Assembly: GCA_963814955.1 (NCBI GenBank)
Contig: CAWFEX010000002.1
Coordinates: 62,001 to 126,000 of the forward strand
DNA: 64,000 bases
DNA from: DATCJA01 sp963814955
Lineage (GTDB): Bacteria > Acidobacteriota > Vicinamibacteria > Vicinamibacterales > UBA2999
Direction of reading: 5' to 3'
In this document: positions 36,072 through 43,893 of the stretch, one piece after another
Position numbering within the stretch: position 1 is the stretch's first letter
How the letters are laid out: every line of letters begins with the position of its first letter
Notes under the pieces: model-generated
What the model was told of the DNA's origin: nothing
The model's input: the letters and a program-made list of their open reading frames with translations, nothing else
The model's database searches: none
Program-made: the position numbers and the translations under genes

Positions 36072-36726
36072 CCGAAAGCCGTTTGCGGGCGGCGACCCGC
36101 AAAGTTTCGGGAATGTTCCGGTCGGTCGAAAGCGCTTTGACCTCCCGTTCGAGCAGTCTGGGCAGGAGGGTCAACGAGACACCGAGCGGCGTTTTGGAGT
36201 TCTTCGCCAGCGCCGACACAATCGAATATTTCTTGAGCCAGACGCGCGTGTGGCCAATGATGCGAAGAATGTCCTCGGACACGTTGGCCATCTTCGCGAT
36301 GCTTTCCACTTCGGCTTCGCTGATCTTCGGACTGCTCAGAACGGCGACGGCGACGATTCTGTTCGGGTCGCGTACGAGAATCGCCCGCTCCTCGCGTGTC
36401 CCTTTCATGGCGCGCGCCAGCCGCTGTGCCGGCGACATCGCAGCGATTCTCTGAAGCGCCGTCCGGTCGTCGTCTGGTTCATCCTCGGAAGGGCTGGCGT
36501 CGGCGCTTTTGGCGGCGTCAGCAGTCTCGTTGTTCAACGAGCGAAGCAGAGCGGTCGCCGCTTCTGCGATTGCCGGGTCGTCATCGCCGGCGAGCAACTC
36601 GCACACGCCAATCTGCTCGAACCGCCTGAGCCCCAAAACGCCCTGTGCTGCCAGCAGGCGTATGTCGCGATCGACGCCCCCCTTTCTGAACAGGTCGAGG
36701 AGCGGGGCGGCGGCGCCAGGTTCCAT
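36064..36726 (-). CDS. conserved protein of unknown function (HEAT-like / DUF2336-like)
   Basis: A 220-residue protein of short helices: MSPAQRLARAMKGTREERAILVRDPNRIVAVAVLSSPKISEAEVESIAKMANVSEDILRIIGHTRVWLKKY and TPLGVSLTLLPRL. This block recurs in Acidobacteriota and Myxococcota proteins (ALKGNKEAR ... LIRDPNKLVA ... VLRNPRITE). An acidic linker with Ser/Asp follows the first 70 residues. It is probably a scaffold-type helical repeat protein; no catalytic residues are evident. The next gene upstream (thiE) is 135 bases away across an inverted array. Confidence 0.65.
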   Translation of the reverse strand: MEPGAAAPLLDLFRKGGVDRDIRLLAAQGVLGLRRFEQIGVCELLAGDDDPAIAEAATALLRSLNNETADAAKSADASPSEDEPDDDRTALQRIAAMSPAQRLARAMKGTREERAILVRDPNRIVAVAVLSSPKISEAEVESIAKMANVSEDILRIIGHTRVWLKKYSIVSALAKNSKTPLGVSLTLLPRLLEREVKALSTDRNIPETLRVAARKRLSEK

Positions 36727-36750
36727 ATGGATAGAGGATCTATTAGAGCA

Positions 36751-36857
36751 GTTTTCAGTTTTGAGTAGTGAGTGTTGAGTTCTGAGTTTCGGAGCGCATT
36801 CGAGGGCTCACGACTCACCACTCACAACTCATTACTACGATACACAGAACTCGAAAC
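36751..36857. repeat. inverted short tandem array (GAGTNNTGAGT units)
   Basis: Left arm GTTTTCAGTTTTGAGTAGTG and onward to 36789, right arm from CTCACGACTCACCACTCACA at 36807 to 36857. Units of TTGAGT/GTGAGT point in opposite directions around a spacer of about 17 bases. It lies between thiE and the HEAT-like gene, both read on the minus strand. Confidence 0.65.
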
Positions 36858-36861
36858 CGTA

Positions 36862-37509
36862 CTAGGGAACGTCATTCGAGGTGTCAAACGCGCGCGTGCA
36901 CCGGCCAACGATGGATGTGAACGAGTTCACGTCGCAGTCGGCAAACAAGTTGATGGCGGCGAACCCGGCCGCACCGGAGCTGGCCACAACACCGAGACGA
37001 TCGGGAGTCATGCCACCTATGGCGAGTACCGGCACGGGCACGGCCGCGCATGCGGCGGCAAGAGACGCAGGACCGCTTCCTGGCTCGCCAGGTTTGGATG
37101 ACGTGCTGAACACGGTACCGAAGATCAGGTAGTCGAGACCGCCGTCATCGACAACCCGCTCCGCCTCGTTCGCCGAATGCACGGAGCGCCCTATGAGAAA
37201 GCCCGCGGGCGCGATGACGCGGACGCGCCGCGCCGGGACGGAATCGCCGCGCAGGTGTACGCCATGTGCCCCCGCAGCAAGCGCCACGTCCACCCGATCG
37301 TTCACAAGCACACGCGCCCGGGTCCCGCCGACAGCGGCCACCGACTCTTCGACCAGCTGCGTCAAGGCGCGCCCCTCGAAATCCGGCTGTCTGATTTGCA
37401 CCAGATCGACCCCCGCCTGCGCAGCCCCGCGGATCCGCTCGATTAACACACGGTCGGCATCGGCGCTCGGCTGCTGGCGCGGCGTGACCAGGCAAATAAC
37501 CGGAAGCAT
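36862..37509 (-). CDS. thiE: thiamine phosphate synthase
   Basis: A 215-residue TIM-barrel enzyme that couples the HMP pyrophosphate and thiazole phosphate moieties of thiamine. Visible: DLVQIRQPDFEGRAL, VLVNDRVDVALAAGAHGVHLRGDSVPA, LIGRSVHSANEAERV, YLIFGTVFSTSSKPG, VPVPVLAIGGMTP and GAAGFAAINLF. The phosphate and substrate loops are intact. No other thi gene is adjacent, so other thiamine genes must lie elsewhere, and TenI-type regulators share this fold. A double REP lies immediately upstream. Confidence 0.85.
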   Translation of the reverse strand: MLPVICLVTPRQQPSADADRVLIERIRGAAQAGVDLVQIRQPDFEGRALTQLVEESVAAVGGTRARVLVNDRVDVALAAGAHGVHLRGDSVPARRVRVIAPAGFLIGRSVHSANEAERVVDDGGLDYLIFGTVFSTSSKPGEPGSGPASLAAACAAVPVPVLAIGGMTPDRLGVVASSGAAGFAAINLFADCDVNSFTSIVGRCTRAFDTSNDVP

Positions 37510-37521
37510 GTCACAAGCGAT

Positions 37522-37575
37522 GTAGAGCGCAGGCTTCAGCCTGCGCCTTGGGCCGACGTGAACGTCGGCCCCTAC
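37522..37575 (-). repeat. double GTAG-type REP element
   Basis: GTAG, hairpin GCGCAGGC-TTCA-GCCTGCGC, CTTG, hairpin GGCCGACGT-GA-ACGTCGGCC, then CCTAC: the same two-arm design as in pxpBC with different stems. It lies between the small membrane protein and thiE, and its CTAC end overlaps the former's TAG stop. Confidence 0.8.
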
Positions 37576-37859
37576 TAGCCGAGCAGATCACGATCCTCCG
37601 TGAAACGCGCCGGCGAGATGGAGGCAGGGCGGTCGACCGACCGTGCCATCACGATCGAGGCGAGCTCGGTGAGACCCACCGACACATTGATGAGGCCCAG
37701 GCCGGAGATGGCGCCGCGGACGAAATTGTTGGTGATGAGCGCCTGCAGCGCAGGCAACAGCTCGGCGAAGTAGTTGCGGTCCCAGAACGCCGACCATGGA
37801 ATGACAATGAGGACGAACCCGATTTCAAGGAAGAACGCCACGAGTACCAGACGCTTCAC
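37575..37859 (-). CDS. small two-helix membrane protein
   Basis: A 94-residue protein with helices at about 4-22 and 50-72 (VLVAFFLEIGFVLIVIPWSAFW; AISGLGLINVSVGLTELASI) and a charged tail. The loop WDRNYFAELLPALQALI resembles small acidobacterial membrane proteins. Its ATG overlaps the TPR gene stop (ATGA), so it is coupled to it. Function unknown. Confidence 0.65.
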   Translation of the reverse strand: MKRLVLVAFFLEIGFVLIVIPWSAFWDRNYFAELLPALQALITNNFVRGAISGLGLINVSVGLTELASIVMARSVDRPASISPARFTEDRDLLG

Positions 37860-39373
37860 TGCGGCTGGCTCCCTGCCTGGGCACGAACGAGATGCTCGAT
37901 TCGCATTCGCACGTCGCGATATCCACCGGTATCGGCATCAAGCTCGATGAGGACAGCCAGTGCCCGCGCATATTCGCCGAGCTGTTCGAGCGTGTCGGCG
38001 AGGTCGTACAGCACGCCGAACCCTTCCTCCTCGCTGTCCGGCGGACCATCGGCAGCCCGCTCCAGCCACTCGACGGCCTCCGGCAGCTCGCCGCGGCGGA
38101 TGTGCAGCCGGCCCAGATCCGCTGCCGCCCTGACTCTCCGATGCGGCGTGCGCGCGGCATCCCGCAGACCCGCAATCCCTTCTTCGATTCGACCTTCCTC
38201 GAGGTGTTTGAGCGCACGATCGTACGTATCGTCCACACGCGTCATGTCACCGCCGCCGATACCGGACAACACGGTGTTCAGATCGACTTCCACAGGCTCT
38301 AACCCGTAGACAGCGTCCGGGGCGCGATATCCACCGGCTTCAGGGGCATCGACGGCCCGGTGACGGCCCCGAACGTCGACGACGGTCCTGTCGGCATCGG
38401 GAGCGCCCAGCAGTTCCATTGCCCTCCGCACCCGTTGCGCGTGCGCCTCACAATCCGGATCCTGCTCCAGCAGATCCTCGGCAATGACCCGCGCCTCGGT
38501 TGCCTTGCCGGTGTCCAGGTACGCGTCGGCGAGCTGTGTCTGCGCCGCCCGCAGCGGTCCATCGAGACGGGCGTCCACGCACAGTTCCACGAGCTTGACG
38601 AGCGCCGGAATGTGGGGTGCCGCTCGAACGAACGTCTGCAGCGCCTCGATCGCCTGACTCAAACTGCCGCCGAGAAGCGCGGCGTCTGCGGCCACGTCGA
38701 CGCAGCCGAATGCGGTTTCGATGCGTCCCTGGGCGAGCAGATCGAGCGACATCCTGACCACATCGTCGTGTCGTGACGTGTCGAGCGTGAGCGCCCGCAT
38801 CAGCACGGCGCGGCCCTGCAGCTCATTTCCGGCGGTCAGTTGTTTCTTTGCGGCGGCCAGCAGCGCCGCAGGATTTTCAACCCCATCCTCGGCGCCCTCA
38901 ATAGCCGTCGCCGCGTCCGACTCCGACGCGTCGGCTCCGCTTTTGTCCAACGCCCGCATCCGCTCGACGCACTCCGAGACGCCAAGTTCATCGCCGCGAA
39001 GACGCCGACGCTCCGTCAGGTGGCGCAAGTAGGCAATGGCGTCCCCCGACCTGCCCTGACGGACCGCGATTTCCGCCAGGCGCGACAGGCTATGTTCGTG
39101 ATTGGGTTCGACCTTGAGCGCCTTCTTGTAGATGGCCTGCGCTCTGGGAAGGAAGCCATCCGCGAACAGCTGATCACCGACGCGTGTGAACTGCGCGACG
39201 GCACGGTCCGCGTCTCCGGCCCTGATGTATAGGTCGCCGAGTGCGTTGATGGCGCCAACGTCGCGCGGTTGATCCTCGATCAGCCGCACGTACTCTTCAA
39301 TGGCCCCTTTGAGCTTTCCCTGGCGAAGAAGCTTCTCCGCCTTCTTGAGTGCGGCTTCGCGATCTATGGACAC
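37856..39373 (-). CDS. TPR-repeat protein
   Basis: A 505-residue cytosolic protein without signal peptide. The N-terminal half carries TPR motifs (AEKLLRQGKLKGAIEEYVRLIEDQPRDVGAINALGDLYIRAGDADRAVAQF, then AIYKKALKVEPNHEHSLSRLAEIAV). An acidic spacer follows and further repeats (HLEEGRIEEGIAGLRDAA, YARALAVLIELD) end the chain. Such proteins are scaffolds. It is 40 bases from rnhB and coupled to a small membrane protein, which may be its partner. No enzymatic residues. Confidence 0.75.
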   Translation of the reverse strand: MSIDREAALKKAEKLLRQGKLKGAIEEYVRLIEDQPRDVGAINALGDLYIRAGDADRAVAQFTRVGDQLFADGFLPRAQAIYKKALKVEPNHEHSLSRLAEIAVRQGRSGDAIAYLRHLTERRRLRGDELGVSECVERMRALDKSGADASESDAATAIEGAEDGVENPAALLAAAKKQLTAGNELQGRAVLMRALTLDTSRHDDVVRMSLDLLAQGRIETAFGCVDVAADAALLGGSLSQAIEALQTFVRAAPHIPALVKLVELCVDARLDGPLRAAQTQLADAYLDTGKATEARVIAEDLLEQDPDCEAHAQRVRRAMELLGAPDADRTVVDVRGRHRAVDAPEAGGYRAPDAVYGLEPVEVDLNTVLSGIGGGDMTRVDDTYDRALKHLEEGRIEEGIAGLRDAARTPHRRVRAAADLGRLHIRRGELPEAVEWLERAADGPPDSEEEGFGVLYDLADTLEQLGEYARALAVLIELDADTGGYRDVRMRIEHLVRAQAGSQPQ

Positions 39374-39413
39374 TTATTACCAACGGAGGCAGGGGAAAGG
39401 GGGCACCCGCGAT

Positions 39414-40037
39414 CTACTCCATCGTATCAAACAGTGATGGGGGCCTGAACGTTCGGCGGTGCAGCGGAGAGTAGCCAAACCGTGCAACGGCGGCCAGGTG
39501 ATCCGCTGTGGCGTAGCCTTTGTGGCGATCGTACCCGTAGCGCGGATCCGCGGCATGGTGCTCCAGCATCTCGCGGTCGCGGGTGACTTTGGCAATGATG
39601 GAGGCGGCCGCAATCGCCGTGCACCGGCGGTCGCCATGCAGGACCGCGCGCTGCGCGATCGACAGACCTGGAATGCGGAACGCGTCCACCAATACGAGAT
39701 CCGGCATCGGCGCGATGGCGAGCACCGCGCGCGACATCGCTTCCAGCGACGCACGATGAATGTTCATAACTTCGATCTCCTCGACGTGCGCCGAGGCCAC
39801 TGCCCAGCCAAGCGATTTTCTGGTAATGACGTCGTAGAGCCGCTCGCGCTCCGCCGCGGCGATGAGTTTCGAATCACAGATGCCGGCAATGTGACAATCC
39901 GGATCGAGCACGACCGCCGCCGCGACGACGGGTCCGGCCAGACACCCGCGGCCGACTTCGTCGCAGCCGGCTACGCGATAGAACCCCCAGCGCCGCATGG
40001 CGTTTTCGAGGGTGCGCATCGCATGGACTCGAACCAT
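39414..40037 (-). CDS. rnhB: ribonuclease HII
   Basis: A 207-residue type 2 RNase H that cleaves RNA of RNA-DNA hybrids, including single ribonucleotides. Motifs: VAGCDEVGRGCLAGPVVAAAVVL (two acidic catalytic residues), SKLIAAAERERLYD, NIHRASLEAM, LVDAFRIPG, GDRRCTAIAAASIIAKVTRDREM with the third acid, YGYDRHKGYAT. Several in-frame starts exist (40037, 40019, 39998). It ends the ffh-rnhB run, as in many bacteria. Confidence 0.92.
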   Translation of the reverse strand: MVRVHAMRTLENAMRRWGFYRVAGCDEVGRGCLAGPVVAAAVVLDPDCHIAGICDSKLIAAAERERLYDVITRKSLGWAVASAHVEEIEVMNIHRASLEAMSRAVLAIAPMPDLVLVDAFRIPGLSIAQRAVLHGDRRCTAIAAASIIAKVTRDREMLEHHAADPRYGYDRHKGYATADHLAAVARFGYSPLHRRTFRPPSLFDTME

Positions 40038-40083
40038 GGCGACATCAGCAGGCGAACAGGGTCACGTGCTGCCGCGGGCCGCG

Positions 40084-40434
40084 CTACTGGACCCGTTTGG
40101 TGGTCTCCTTCATGCGGGCGGCCTTGCCCTTCAGACCGCGCAGGAAGTACAGCTTCGCGCGGCGTACCCGGGCGGACCGCACGACATCCACCTTGGCGAT
40201 CGACGGCGAATGCAGCGGGAAGATGCGCTCCACTCCCTGCCCAAACGAGACCTTGCGCACCGTGAACGACGCACGCGCCCCGCCGCGGTGAATGCCGATG
40301 ACCATGCCCTCGAAGATCTGTATGCGCTCCTTGTCACCTTCGCGGACCTTCACGTGCACGCGGACGGTATCGCCGGATTTCATGTCCGGTCGAGTCGTCA
40401 GCTGCGATTTCTCGACCAGTTCAATCGCGCTCAT
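40084..40434 (-). CDS. rplS: 50S ribosomal protein L19
   Basis: A 116-residue ribosomal protein at the 30S-50S interface. Conserved GDTVRVHVKVREGDKERIQIFEGMVIGI, SFGQGVERIFPLHSPSIAKVDVV and RAKLYFLRGLKGKAAR match the family over the full length. The start overlaps the trmD stop (ATGA). Confidence 0.97.
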   Translation of the reverse strand: MSAIELVEKSQLTTRPDMKSGDTVRVHVKVREGDKERIQIFEGMVIGIHRGGARASFTVRKVSFGQGVERIFPLHSPSIAKVDVVRSARVRRAKLYFLRGLKGKAARMKETTKRVQ

Positions 40435-41177
40435 TGCTCTCTCTCCTGTTCTCTGCGTATCTCTTCCAGCATCCGCCGCTCTTCGTCATCGAGAGCCGCC
40501 GTGTTCAACAGCTCCGGACGCCGATTCAGCGTGCGGCGAAGGGCGGTCAGCTTGCGCCATCGCCGAACCTCTTCGTGGTGTCCCGAAAGCAGCACGTCGG
40601 GCACTCTCTGCCCCGCGAACTCAGACGGACGCGTGTAATGCGGATAGTCAAGCAATCCGCGCGAAAACGAATCCTGTTCCACGGACCGCGCGTCGCCGAC
40701 TACGCCGGGCACCAGCCTGCAGATGGCGTCGGCAACGACCAGAGCGGGCAGCTCGCCGCCGCTCACGACGTAGTCGCCTATCGACAGCTCGTCGGTCGCC
40801 ACCGTGGTCCGGACACGCTCGTCCATTCCTTCGTATCGGCCGCAAAGCAGGACGAGATGCGGCAGCGCGCTCATCCGCGCCGCCTCGATCTGCGTGAATG
40901 TCCGGCCCTGTGGCGAGAGCAGAATCACCGCGCTGGGCTCACCCCTTCGCGCCCGGATGTCTCCGACGGCACGCGCCAGCGGCTCCGGCTTCATCACCAT
41001 CCCCGGCCCACCACCATAGGGCACGTCGTCCACGCTCCTGTGCCGATCTGTCGCATAGTCTCGCAAGTCGTGAATCTGGATATCGAGAACTCCCCGCTCG
41101 ATTCCCCGACCGACCACTCCCTCGGCGAGACCGGCTTCAATCATGCGCGGGAAGATCGTCACGAAGTCGAATTTCAT
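40431..41177 (-). CDS. trmD: tRNA (guanine-N1)-methyltransferase
   Basis: A 248-residue SPOUT methylase that forms m1G37 in tRNAs using S-adenosylmethionine. Motifs: KFDFVTIFPRM, DLRDYATDRHRSVDDVPYGGGPGMVMK, VILLSPQGRTF, LLCGRYEGMDERV, the knot DELSIGDYVVSGGELPALVV and a C-terminal RPSEFAGQRVPDVLLSGHH. Position 41177 gives the classic MKFD start; an ATG at 41195 just after rimM would add six residues. It sits between rimM and rplS as in most bacteria. Confidence 0.95.
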   Translation of the reverse strand: MKFDFVTIFPRMIEAGLAEGVVGRGIERGVLDIQIHDLRDYATDRHRSVDDVPYGGGPGMVMKPEPLARAVGDIRARRGEPSAVILLSPQGRTFTQIEAARMSALPHLVLLCGRYEGMDERVRTTVATDELSIGDYVVSGGELPALVVADAICRLVPGVVGDARSVEQDSFSRGLLDYPHYTRPSEFAGQRVPDVLLSGHHEEVRRWRKLTALRRTLNRRPELLNTAALDDEERRMLEEIRREQEREQ

Positions 41178-41195
41178 GGCGACGACGGGGCCCAT

Positions 41196-41738
41196 TCACC
41201 TGCGGCGGTTCGTCTCGTTCAGGTCGATCAACCCCTCCGGAGGTTCAATCCGGATTTTTCTGCCGTCCACGTCGACATCCACGCAGATATCGACGGCCAG
41301 CGGAATCAGAATCTCGTTGCCCTTTCCGTCCACCACCAGCCTGCTGACGCCTGCACCACCCTCCACGCGAATGACCGATCCGAGTGTTGCGCCCTGCACG
41401 GTTTCGACCACGCACCCGACCAGCTGATGCTCGTAGTATCGCCCTGGCTCGAGCGGCCGAAGCGTGGTTTCGGGCACCCGCAGTTCAAAACCGGCGAGCG
41501 GTTCCACATCCTCGCGACGCGACACACCCTCGAACGCGATGACCGGACGCCCGTTCTGAATCCTCGCCGATGCGATGGTAAGAGACGCCTCGCGCCCCCG
41601 CGTCTGGATCCACAGCGTCTCACCGGGCCGAAATCGCTCCTCGACGAAGTCCGTTTCAGGATTCACGACGACCTGGCCTCGCAGCCCGTGAGGTCGAGCA
41701 ATCCGCCCCACGAGCACCATGTCGTCCCAGACCGCCAC
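41196..41738 (-). CDS. rimM: 16S rRNA processing protein RimM
   Basis: A 180-residue factor for 30S head maturation that binds S19. The N-terminal reductase-like barrel has VLVGRIARPHGLRGQVVV and GRPVIAFEGVSRREDVEPL; the PRC barrel has YYEHQLVGCVV, GKGNEILIPLA and PPEGLIDL. GTG at 41738 lies 1 base beyond the khpA stop region (TGACGTG); an ATG at 41720 is an alternative. Confidence 0.93.
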   Translation of the reverse strand: MAVWDDMVLVGRIARPHGLRGQVVVNPETDFVEERFRPGETLWIQTRGREASLTIASARIQNGRPVIAFEGVSRREDVEPLAGFELRVPETTLRPLEPGRYYEHQLVGCVVETVQGATLGSVIRVEGGAGVSRLVVDGKGNEILIPLAVDICVDVDVDGRKIRIEPPEGLIDLNETNRRR

Positions 41739-41739
41739 G

Positions 41740-42010
41740 TCAGTCCTTGATATCGAGCTGCGCTCTCTGGCCGTGCCGCTCCGCTGTTACTGCCAGCAGC
41801 GTCCGGAGCGCGGCGGCTGTACGTCCCTGACGGCCAATGATCTTGCCCATGTCGCCGGGCGCCGTTCTCAGTTCGAGTACCGGTGACTCCCCGGCGTGCG
41901 CTCTCGGTCACTTTGACCGCGTCGGGATGATCGACCAGCGCACGAACGACCACTTCGACCACTGCGCGCAGCGGGCTCGGAGCACCCTGATCGCCTTGCG
42001 GCCCCACCAT
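41740..42010 (-). pseudogene. khpA: KH-domain RNA-binding protein KhpA, interrupted by a one-base frameshift
   Basis: ATG 42010 after TAGGAGAG starts LRAVVEVVVRALVDHPDAVKVTESARRGVT. One extra base in GTACCGG (41877-41883) shifts the frame. Without it the chain continues VLELRTAPGDMGKIIGRQGRTAAALRTLLAV to the stop at 41740, an 89-residue KhpA with the KH GxxG motif (GRQG). KhpA with KhpB binds RNA and influences cell elongation in Gram-positives. Its position between rpsP and rimM is universal. An essential-looking cluster gene makes true decay doubtful; consensus error is favoured. Confidence 0.85.
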
Positions 42011-42018
42011 GTACTCTC

Positions 42019-42294
42019 CTACTGCGTCGTGGCCGTTTCGGCTGCGGCCGACAAGTCGCGCGACAAGTGCTTGCTCAACAGCGTACGCACCGTGTCCGAC
42101 GGCTTGGCACCCCGTTTCAGCCAGTGCTCGAGCCGTGCCTTGTTGATAGCCACCTGCGCCGGCTTCGAACGCGGGTTGTAAGTCCCGACGTTCTCGACAA
42201 AGCTGCTGTCGCGGCCCGATCGCGCCTCCGTTACCACCACGCGGAAATAGGGTTTCTTGGTCGACCCTGCCCGCCTCAAACGAATCGATAACAT
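42019..42294 (-). CDS. rpsP: 30S ribosomal protein S16
   Basis: A 91-residue protein with the S16 pattern LSIRLRRAGSTKKPYFRVVVTEARSGRDS, VENVGTYNP, RLEHWLKRGAKPSDTVRTLL. An AGGAGG lies 4 bases upstream of ATG 42294; a TTG just before it is also in frame. A double REP separates it from ffh. Confidence 0.97.
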   Translation of the reverse strand: MLSIRLRRAGSTKKPYFRVVVTEARSGRDSSFVENVGTYNPRSKPAQVAINKARLEHWLKRGAKPSDTVRTLLSKHLSRDLSAAAETATTQ

Positions 42295-42318
42295 CAATCC
42301 TCCTGAACTCTAGCTCTG

Positions 42319-42373
42319 GTACGCGGGCGCGGCTTTATGCCGCACCAAGGCCGGCCGTAAAGGCCCGCCCTAC
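42319..42373 (-). repeat. double REP-like element between ffh and rpsP
   Basis: On the minus strand GTAG (42373-42370) precedes hairpin GGCGGGCC-TTTAC-GGCCGGCC, then TTGG and hairpin TGCGGC-ATAAA-GCCGC, ending in a degenerate GTAC. The two-arm plan matches the element at 37522. It could act as a weak terminator or attenuator before rpsP. Confidence 0.7.
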
Positions 42374-42387
42374 CTTATGGCCGGCCG

Positions 42388-43797
42388 TCACCTCGACTTA
42401 ATCAGCCCCCACGGCCCGCCCTTCTTGCGCTTCTTGCCGGAAGGGCCCGATCCCGCACCCTGCGGCATCTTGGGAAGCTTCATGCCGGGACCCATGCGCG
42501 GCAGGCCACCCTGGCCGATCATCTGGAGCACGCGCCGCATTTCCGTGAACTGCTTGAGCAGGCGGTTCACTTCCTCAACGGACGTGCCGCTGCCGGTGGC
42601 AATCCGCCGCCGGCGGCTGCCGTTCATCATAGTGTGATCGCGGCGCTCGGCCGGCGTCATCGAGCAGATGATCGCCTCGACGCGTCCCATCTGTTTCTCG
42701 TCCGGCTTGTTGTCGGCGACCTGCTTCAGGTTCCCCAGGCCGGGAATCATACCGAGGACGCTCTCGAGAGGTCCCATCTTCCGGATCGTCTTCAGCTGGG
42801 ACCGAAAATCGTCCAGCGTGAACTCGTTCTTGCGAAGCTTCTCTTCGAGCCGCTCGGCTTCGTCGTGATCGATGGCTTGTTCGGCCTTTTCGATGAGCGA
42901 CAGCACATCGCCCATGCCGAGCATCCTCGAGACGATACGATCGGGATGGAACAACTCGAGGTCGTCGAGCCGCTCGCCGCTGCCGACAAACGCAATCGGC
43001 ACGCCCACGACCGACACGACCGACAAGGCCGCGCCACCGCGAGCGTCGCCATCGAGCTTCGTCAGCACGACGCCGGTCACTCCGATGCGGCGGTTGAACT
43101 CGCCGGCGCTCTTAATCGCATCCTGCCCCGTCATCGCGTCGGCGACGTAGAGCAGATCCGCCGGCTGCACGGCGCTTTTGATCGACTGCAGTTCGTCCAT
43201 CAGCTCGTCGTCAATGTGCAACCGGCCGGCGGTGTCGACGATGACGGTGTCGAAGCCCTTGGCTCTGGCCTCGGCAAGCGCGCCCGTCGCGCGCGTCACC
43301 GGATCCATCGTCTCCGGCGCGTACACGCGAACCTCCGCCTGCTCGCCCAGGACGGAGAGCTGTTCGATGGCCGCAGGTCGCCTGACGTCGGTCGACACCA
43401 TCAGCGGGTGTCGACCCTGTCGGATCAGCCACTTCCCGAGCTTTCCGGCCGTCGTTGTCTTCCCCGAGCCCTGCAGTCCGAGCAGCAGCACGACGCGTGG
43501 CGTCGCCGCCGATTTCGTGAGACCACCCTCGGCATCGCCGAACAGGGCCAGGAGCTCGTCGCGAACGATCTTGATGACATGCTGACCCGGCGTCAGGCTC
43601 CGCAACACCGCCTGATCCATCGCGCGGTCGCGAACGCGGTCGATGAATGCCTTTACGACCTTGAAGTTGACGTCGGCTTCGAGGAGCGCAAGGCGGATCT
43701 CGTGGAGCGCGGCTTCGACGTGCTCCGGCGTAAGCCGCACCTCTCCCCGCAGCGACTTGAAGACATCCTGGACGCGGGTGCTCAGCGAATCAAACAC
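42388..43797 (-). CDS. ffh: signal recognition particle protein Ffh
   Basis: A 469-residue GTPase that binds signal peptides and 4.5S RNA and docks with FtsY. N domain (FDSLSTRVQDVFKSLRG), G domain with GLQGSGKTTTAGKLG, DVRRPAAIEQL, DTAGRLHIDDELM, TKLDGDARGG and GSGERLDDLELF, then the Met-rich M domain (MTPAERRDHTMMNGSRRRRIATGSGTSVEEVNRLLKQF) that binds the RNA. All motifs intact. No SRP RNA gene is seen nearby. Confidence 0.96.
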   Translation of the reverse strand: MFDSLSTRVQDVFKSLRGEVRLTPEHVEAALHEIRLALLEADVNFKVVKAFIDRVRDRAMDQAVLRSLTPGQHVIKIVRDELLALFGDAEGGLTKSAATPRVVLLLGLQGSGKTTTAGKLGKWLIRQGRHPLMVSTDVRRPAAIEQLSVLGEQAEVRVYAPETMDPVTRATGALAEARAKGFDTVIVDTAGRLHIDDELMDELQSIKSAVQPADLLYVADAMTGQDAIKSAGEFNRRIGVTGVVLTKLDGDARGGAALSVVSVVGVPIAFVGSGERLDDLELFHPDRIVSRMLGMGDVLSLIEKAEQAIDHDEAERLEEKLRKNEFTLDDFRSQLKTIRKMGPLESVLGMIPGLGNLKQVADNKPDEKQMGRVEAIICSMTPAERRDHTMMNGSRRRRIATGSGTSVEEVNRLLKQFTEMRRVLQMIGQGGLPRMGPGMKLPKMPQGAGSGPSGKKRKKGGPWGLIKSR

Positions 43798-43893
43798 GGG
43801 ACTGGGATTGGTGGGCTTGCGCCCACAGATGGCGCTAACCTTAACTTGCGCAAACTCTTATCTTAGGTCAGGCGCGAAGTGGCGGCAAGCAGC